In this document: positions 57,948 through 64,000 of the stretch, piece after piece | Numbering within the stretch: the stretch's first letter is position 1 | How the letters are laid out: each line of letters begins with the position of its first letter | Assembly (NCBI RefSeq): GCF_031755915.1 | Contig: NC_083383.1 | Coordinates: forward strand, 2,856,001 to 2,920,000 | DNA from: Ziziphus jujuba | Taxonomy: Eukaryota; Streptophyta; Magnoliopsida; Rosales; Rhamnaceae | Reading direction: 5' to 3' | Length of the DNA stretch: 64,000 nucleotides | Notes under the pieces: model-generated | Told to the model about the DNA's origin: nothing | Seen by the model: only the letters and a program-made list of their open reading frames with translations | The model's database searches: none | Made by a program: the position numbers and the translations under genes

Positions 57948-60266
57948 AGGCAAAGGGCATAAGTGATGAGTATGACAGGACTTAGTTCGGCTGGGGTTTG
58001 CGGTGGGAGGTGGTGGAAGTGGAGGTGGGAATAATAACAATAATAATAATTAATAATAATAGTAATAATAATGGATTGGTAGATAGTTTACAATCATGGG
58101 GGAAGCATATTCACTTTCCTCTTTGTCATCACTTTCTAAGGCATGATTAGAAAAAAGTTCACCAATCTTCTCCCTCCCTTCTACTAAATAAAACATTCTC
58201 TTCCCTCTACTTTTTTCCGTAACACAATACCAATTACGATAACTTATTTAAAACTTGCTTCCCAAGACATCTACCTTACATTGTATATAAACTAATATAA
58301 ATATATAATAGATTATTAATCCGGCTGCGTGTTTCTTTGCTTGCCTTCTTGGACTTTGAGATGGGTCTCAAGCTCTTACTGATTTGCGTGCAGACAAGTA
58401 GGTAGTGGCTTGGAAGACACATAAAATGGATATTTTATTGCAATGTTTTTTTTTAAAAAATAAAATAAACATTTAATTTTCGAGGAATAAAGCTTGTACC
58501 GAGAAAAAGGGAAAAGAAAATCGTTATGGCTTGTTCATCATGTGGCTAGCTATAGGTAATATAGGGGAGAGAGTAGGGAGCCATGGAACATATATAAGAA
58601 ATACGAATGTTTCAAAACTCCCTAGTTTTCACTGTTGCACCCCATATTGTTTTTAAATAAAAGAAATAATTAAGTCATTCGATGACAAACAGTTTCGTTT
58701 TAATTCAAACCGAATCAATAAAAGAAGTACAATAAGTTGTTTCTAGTTTTTGGGGGGGGGGCATAATATGCTATTATTACTCAATTAGAAGGTACACATA
58801 ATATGATAATATATAGTCCTATTATTGGAATTATAATGCGTATCCAAGAGCTGAAAAAAAGAAAAAAGAAAAAAAAATGAACATTTTTTGGGGATAAGCG
58901 GCTTTGAATGGCAAGGTCTAATCTAATTTGAAGGATTGTCCATCAACAGATAAATTTATGATCGAAAGATACCTTAAAAGGTAAAAAGAGTATATCTTTT
59001 TCTATCCAAAAAAGCACGAAGGCTGATTTACCAAAAAAGAAAAAAAAAAAAAAGAAAAAAAAAAGCACGGAGGCTGGGTTCTTTTTATTTTATTTATTTT
59101 ATTCTTTTTTGATGAATACGGAGGCTGATCTCTTGGTCAAACGAAAGCCTACATCAATTGTGTGGAGATAAATTTCTCATATGGAAAATTTGATGAAAAA
59201 CATTTTTCTTTCATATGTAGCATCCCCATGACGCCATCCCGAGGCTGCCATTTCCCTTTTTGTTTTGTTTTGTTTTGTTTTTTATTTTATTTTATTTTTT
59301 GTTTTTATATCATTTTCTTTTTTGAGGGCTACAAGTCTACAGGAAGCGGCAGAAACAACCTACTATTGGGAGCCCACAATGTGTCTACGGACCCTTGGGC
59401 TTTACCTGGGTATTCAAAATAAGGTAACGAGAAAAAAGTAATATCTGCACCCTGAAATGTTTATTAAGTTTATTTATTAAATAGTAGATATTAAAATATT
59501 ATTTATAATATGTTCATATAATTTAAATATAAAAAATAATTTTATAAATTAATAAAAAAATAAAAAAATTAACTAATTAATTAAATATTATCACATTATT
59601 TGCTAAATAAATTTGATAGACATTTTGCTATCCGTAGTATAATTGAAAAACCAATTACATATTCCAGTTAGAGTAGCTGTCATCATGCATTCCTCTCGTT
59701 CAAATTTATAGCCTAAACCACAGGATAAGATGTTTTTAGGAACCAACCAAAATTTAAGAAAGTTGGTATAGAAGGAGACAGCAAGGCAGAGAAATCAAAT
59801 CCACGAATGGCCCTTTTACTCCGACCATGAAACTGCAAATTCCCAGTTATTTTTATTTCATGTTCTTCCAACTAAGATAAGAAAAGCCCAAACTCCACCA
59901 ACCTAATTCCGACCCATCACGCATTTATCACCAGAATCTAGGCCCAAGGGTTGTCCGCCATCATTTTCAAAGTTCATATAAAAGCAAAACCGTAAATATA
60001 TTACAAAATTCATGCACCAAATACGTATTTAAGATAAAAGGATGACAACATAAGTATCTGATTCCCGACCACGTTTAAAAGTTTCAATATACTAGAGAAA
60101 TTTGAAAAAAAAAAAAAAAATGGATGAGCGAAGAAACTTTACAAGAGAAGGATGAACAACCCATTTAAAATACAAACTACCAAAGGAGAAAACAAGCAGA
60201 CAAAATGGAAGCAATTTCATAACAATTTAATAACTGTAACATTAGAGCTTTGATAAGAATATCATA

Positions 60267-62951
60267 TTACATATATACCTCCATCCCGATAAACTTAGAT
60301 GACTGACAGATAGGACAAAAGCTTAGCTTAATTTCACAATCTTTACACAGGCAGAGATGCTTACAAGGTAATAGAAGCATGCAAACTTCTTTGACTCTGC
60401 AAGCCTTACAAGTCATCATCCCTTTCATATCATTATTCTCTCTGGAAAGAAGATGAAAATCAATGGAACGGCCATTGCAGCAAGAAGCCGTATCATCCAC
60501 CTCACTGTCACCACATCCTTCTTTACTATCTCTACTTTGAGCATATACTTGCTGAAGATTAAACTTGAGAGCAGTGATCATGTTCTCATTATATCTAGCT
60601 CGCTGTTGCCAAGCACCTGCTTCAACGGTTAACTGTTCCATTCGATCTTCAAGCTCCATGTTCTTCTTGTTAATGCTCTCCACTTCTGCTTCTTTCTGTC
60701 GGAGCTTCTGAAGAACACTTTCTTCCACAATTGAGACAGTTTGAAGCTGGGTGGTCTGGACCTTCTCCAGAATAGTTTGCCGCAATCTGTCACTCTAAAA
60801 ACAAGAGAAAAGAAATTACAGTTTATTTAATAAGATAAAAACAAACAACAAAGTATGCCGTTGCTTGTTAGTGGAGAAGCCGACATGAGAACACAAAGAC
60901 TATAAAGGAGAGAAGCCAACAAAAGTCCCAAGAAACCTAAAAAACAAAACAAATCCAGGATTTCTCTGATAAAGCTTTAACAAATCATCTTAAGAAAAGC
61001 TTTAACAGGCATCTTAAAATGTATGTTAGATAGAAAAGAGTATGTAAAGGTGAAACAAAACCCAAGAAAAAAATCAGAACTTCCCAAGGGAGTCAATCAC
61101 ATTAAGCAAAGCTTTCTCAAAGCTTGAAAATACAAAAATGACAGGAAAAATAGTGTGCTTTTCCTTGAAGAAGAAGATCTTCTTATAGGAAGCACTTAGG
61201 GAAACAAAACGCTGCATTAGCAGCAACATATTCTGACAAAATCAGACTAATTCTTAACAAATGAAACAACAACACTTTAATCCAAACAAATGCAACATTT
61301 GACTAAACTTATTTTGAAACAAAGAAAACAAACTATAACGGTCATAAAAGGAAAACGGAGTTGTTGTCCCAATGGTCTAAAGCAGATTCAAAATTAGACA
61401 AGAAGACTCATCTTTTTCTACATCAAGAATTCTCACTTGTCATTCATGATGCTTTAAATGACAAAAAAAGTTTCTATAAATATAGGCAAAGTGCTATTAA
61501 AGAGTCAGCAACACATTTCCAAATATAGGCAACTAACAACATACTTATTGAAATCCAGAGATACGGACACATACATCATAAGCCATCGTATCAGTTTCCT
61601 AACCTCTAAAATAATATTAGAGTTAAAATATGAAATCAGTCAGTTAGCAAGGTTGACAACAAACTTACGAATCTATTACATTATAGATATGAATAGCTTG
61701 GAGGCAATAAGTAAAAACTTGAAATTTAACCTATTTAAACTGAAACCATGGAGCAATTAACTAAAGCAGTAGTTATAACTTATCAAAAACACATACCAGC
61801 AAATCATATACCGTATATAACTGTGATTGGCAATTATACTCAGCTGATTATAGTAAACCATAATTTTTAATGCACTAAAATCCTTCTGCAATCAAAAAAA
61901 CCAGTTCTAGAAAAATATGGAAAGTAGCAAATGAACCCAAATTAAGAAACTAATCTAAATGCTGCGGCTTAAACGTTACAGTGTAGAAAAACAAAACCTG
62001 AACTCTGAGGAATCTATCAAACTCGGTGTCCTGTTGCTGTAACTCACGATCAATTTCATCACCAATGAGTGACAACAATGCGGAGTCTCCAGTAGAAGCC
62101 ATGCGGCTGTTGTCAAGCGACAACCCCAATCCCGTGGAGACCGATCGCGGCTGCAAGAAATCGACGGATGATATCTGCGAATTGTTCTCCAAGAAATCCT
62201 GCTCCTTCAATTTTTTCTTCTTTGGTTCTAAACCGTAATTCCATGGCAAATCCATCCCAACATCAGCGCCATCTGCTGCTGCTACCGGACCAGGGGCAAA
62301 GCCGACAACATGAACTGAATAACCAACTTTTAGTTAGGCTAATTTGAGATTGCAAAGCATCAAAACGAAATTCTCGCATTACCTGCTTTATATTTCCAAT
62401 TTAGCAAAAATACCTAGCTATGTTCTTTGTGAGGGAAAGCAACAAAATTTAATTAAAATTTCCCAATTTTCATTGCGTTTTCATACAAAATCTCGGCATC
62501 CAAACAAAGCAGTTAGAGAAGAAGACCAAACAAGAAATTGGAAGGAAAGACAGATACTTACAAGGTGGAACATAGGGAGGATGCTGGGACTGATCTTGTA
62601 GATTAGTAGGATCATAATAAGCGACCGGCGGGGTTATCTGACCGTCGACTCTGTATAAATTCCTATAAGAAGAAAACAAATTGAGATAATGATGAGAGAA
62701 TTTCCGAGAGATACGCACGCACATAGAAATATCAAAAAAATGAAATCAAAATTGATAGGGCTGAGGAAAATAAAAAAAAAAATAAAAATAAAAAATCGTT
62801 ATTGGTATGGAAAAAAAAAAAAGAAAAAAAGAAGAAAAAAAAAAGACCTGAAGGATTTAGATGATTGTTGCTGTTGTTGTTGTTGTTGTTGATGCTGCTG
62901 GTGCTGATGGGATTGGTAGTGTTGTTGGAAGTGGTGTTGAGGAAGAGCCAT
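60267..62951 (-). CDS. BOI/SBP1-type RING E3 ubiquitin ligase
   Basis: Members of this family (BOI and BOI-related genes, S-RNase-binding protein 1) are RING E3 ligases that restrain cell death, stress and gibberellin responses. Four exons join to 349 codons: 62951-62848, 62662-62562, 62314-61998 and 60794-60267. The N-terminus MALPQHHFQQHYQSHQHQQH runs into a poly-Gln tract coded by CAA repeats. A central coiled coil spans about 170-260, with the family's conserved block around AGAWQQRARYNENMI and ALKFNLQQVYAQ. The C-terminal C3HC4 RING covers about 303-338 (CKACRVKEVCMLLLPCKHLC, then LCKDCEIKLSFCPICQS). Intron 3 is long (about 1.2 kb). An in-frame ATG at 62993 would lengthen the protein by 14 residues; MALPQHH is preferred by family resemblance. 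The exact orthologue (BOI versus BRG) is not resolved. Confidence 0.92.
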
Positions 62952-64000
62952 GGGTGATGGAGGGTGAGCTCCAGAAAAGGCGTAGAGCTGCAAAATACTT
63001 TATTCCATATGGCACAAAGAACCGGGCGAGGTGGCCTGGTGCCAAGGGCCAATATTCCTTCTATTTTCAATTCGACCCCGTCCTGTTAATTAATTCGTGT
63101 CTCAGCTCTTCAATTTAGCAAACTTGTCAAGTGACCCCTCGTCGCCTAATTGTATGTTGGTTGTGGCCGTCATGTTCCGGCCCAGTATTTGCTCGGGCCT
63201 CAACAAGAATTTTGGGCCCACTGTTTTGTGTTCTTCTATGGACTATAGACTAATTTTAAAGCCTTTTCCAGCATCCAAGAAAGAAAATTATCTTTTACAA
63301 AACCAAAATTGTCCACTGATCCACCGAAGGCAATAATTAATAATTACTTTTAGCCTCTAGTTGGTTCTTGCGGCAAGTAAACGGAAATATTTTTATGCGA
63401 TAATAATCTTTAAAAAAAAAAAAAAATTTGGTAAAAACGAGATCAATGTCACCTAAAACAAGTTGTTCTTTAAAACTCAGACTTCAAATTCACTGAAGCA
63501 CCAACTACAGTCTACAGACAATTGGACACTGACAAATGGAATATCAAGCAACTGACTGTACTCTTGTGCCAATTATAAACGACATATTATTATTTTTTTG
63601 GAAGATTGATGAACATGGTGTTGCATTTCATAAGAAGTAATTATGTGCTTACCCTACCGATTGAAAAGTAATTATTTGCTTAATTTCATGGATGATTTCT
63701 ACTTTGGAGTGGATGGAGTATTTTATGGGATGCTGTTAGATTACTATTTTGCATGGTACTCTCCCTTCCAATACATTTCCATAATCCATACATAGCCCCA
63801 GCGAATTTCAACTGTCTTTGAGAATGGTTATCAAGTAAAGACAGCGTTTGCCCCAAACAGATGTAAAAGTAAAAAGGAAACTATTTTAGACAGCAAGAGT
63901 AAACGGAAATATCCGACGAAAAAAGGTAGAGCCAAAGGAGCCCCACATAAAAATTTTGGCATGGAAAGGTACATGAAAGTTCCTCCATTGGCAATATTGT
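62952..64000. promoter_or_regulatory. Upstream region of the RING E3 gene
   Basis: This contains the presumed promoter and 5' UTR of the minus-strand RING gene. The nearest 250 bp are relatively GC-rich, with several GGCCC/GGGCC-type motifs near 63045, 63178, 63196 and 63213 that resemble site II-like elements. Further right it is AT-rich and I see no gene up to the window edge. Confidence 0.5.

Larger units (their letters stand above)
47423..60266. other. 12.8-kb gene-poor spacer
   Basis: The first part (47423-48000) is the HSFB4 promoter and leader side, with (GA)n tracts at about 47527-47542. The remainder is AT-rich and rich in simple repeats: CT runs near 49133 and 49258, TA near 50169 and 51219, (AC)n near 51454, an 18-base G run at 52721, AAAT repeats near 54039, GAAA-type purine repeats near 54771, 57290 and 57911, and (TA)n(GA)n near 56745. 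The last few hundred bases should be the RING-gene 3' UTR. No protein, tRNA, rRNA or known miRNA was recognised. Confidence 0.55.

Overview
This is plant nuclear DNA, almost certainly from a eudicot. Genes are split by GT-AG introns, spacers are AT-rich with many poly(A/T), (TA)n and (GA)n tracts, and every recognisable protein is plant-type. The species cannot be fixed from the sequence; a woody rosid would fit, but that is a guess. All gene models below were built by eye from reading frames, splice signals and family knowledge. They have not been tested against transcripts or databases.

Layout: (1) 1-7.7 kb holds a head-to-head pair, the 5' part of THO complex subunit 5 (minus, runs off the left edge) and a complete 12-exon trimethylguanosine synthase TGS1 (plus). 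(2) 11.8-15.8 kb is a 7-exon remorin-family gene (plus), facing a 5-exon class-3 lipase of the oil-body lipase type at 16.5-19.5 kb (minus). (3) 26.4-27.1 kb is a single-exon HECATE-type bHLH gene (minus). (4) 33.0-36.3 kb is the 8-exon RID3/WDR18/Ipi3-like WD40 gene (minus). (5) 36.7-43.5 kb is a Mutator-like transposon with terminal inverted repeats of about 1 kb. (6) 46.2-47.4 kb is the class-B heat-shock factor HSFB4 (minus). (7) 60.3-63.0 kb is a BOI/SBP1-type RING E3 ligase (minus). The long spacers (19.5-26.4, 27.1-33.0 and 47.4-60.3 kb) show no gene I can support.

The transposon is the most interesting object. It has an apparently intact FAR1/MULE transposase on the plus strand with DDE residues, SWIM and zinc-knuckle motifs. 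A second, convergent gene on the minus strand encodes a GRF-type zinc-finger, coiled-coil, membrane-tail protein. Both face inward from the repeats, and each repeat carries the same potential 5' splice donor, an arrangement that recalls maize MuDR (mudrA/mudrB). In this copy the GRF gene is broken by one extra base in an A8 run.

Two features of TGS1 also deserve attention. Intron 11 contains a perfect 46-bp inverted copy of the exon 11 end and its splice donor, followed by a second 29-bp palindrome. Intron 3 appears to be a GC-AG intron.

The cellular genes are ordinary housekeeping or developmental genes and do not form a common pathway. THO5, TGS1 and RID3 all act in RNA biogenesis (mRNA export, cap hypermethylation, pre-60S maturation). 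Only THO5 and TGS1 are directly adjacent.
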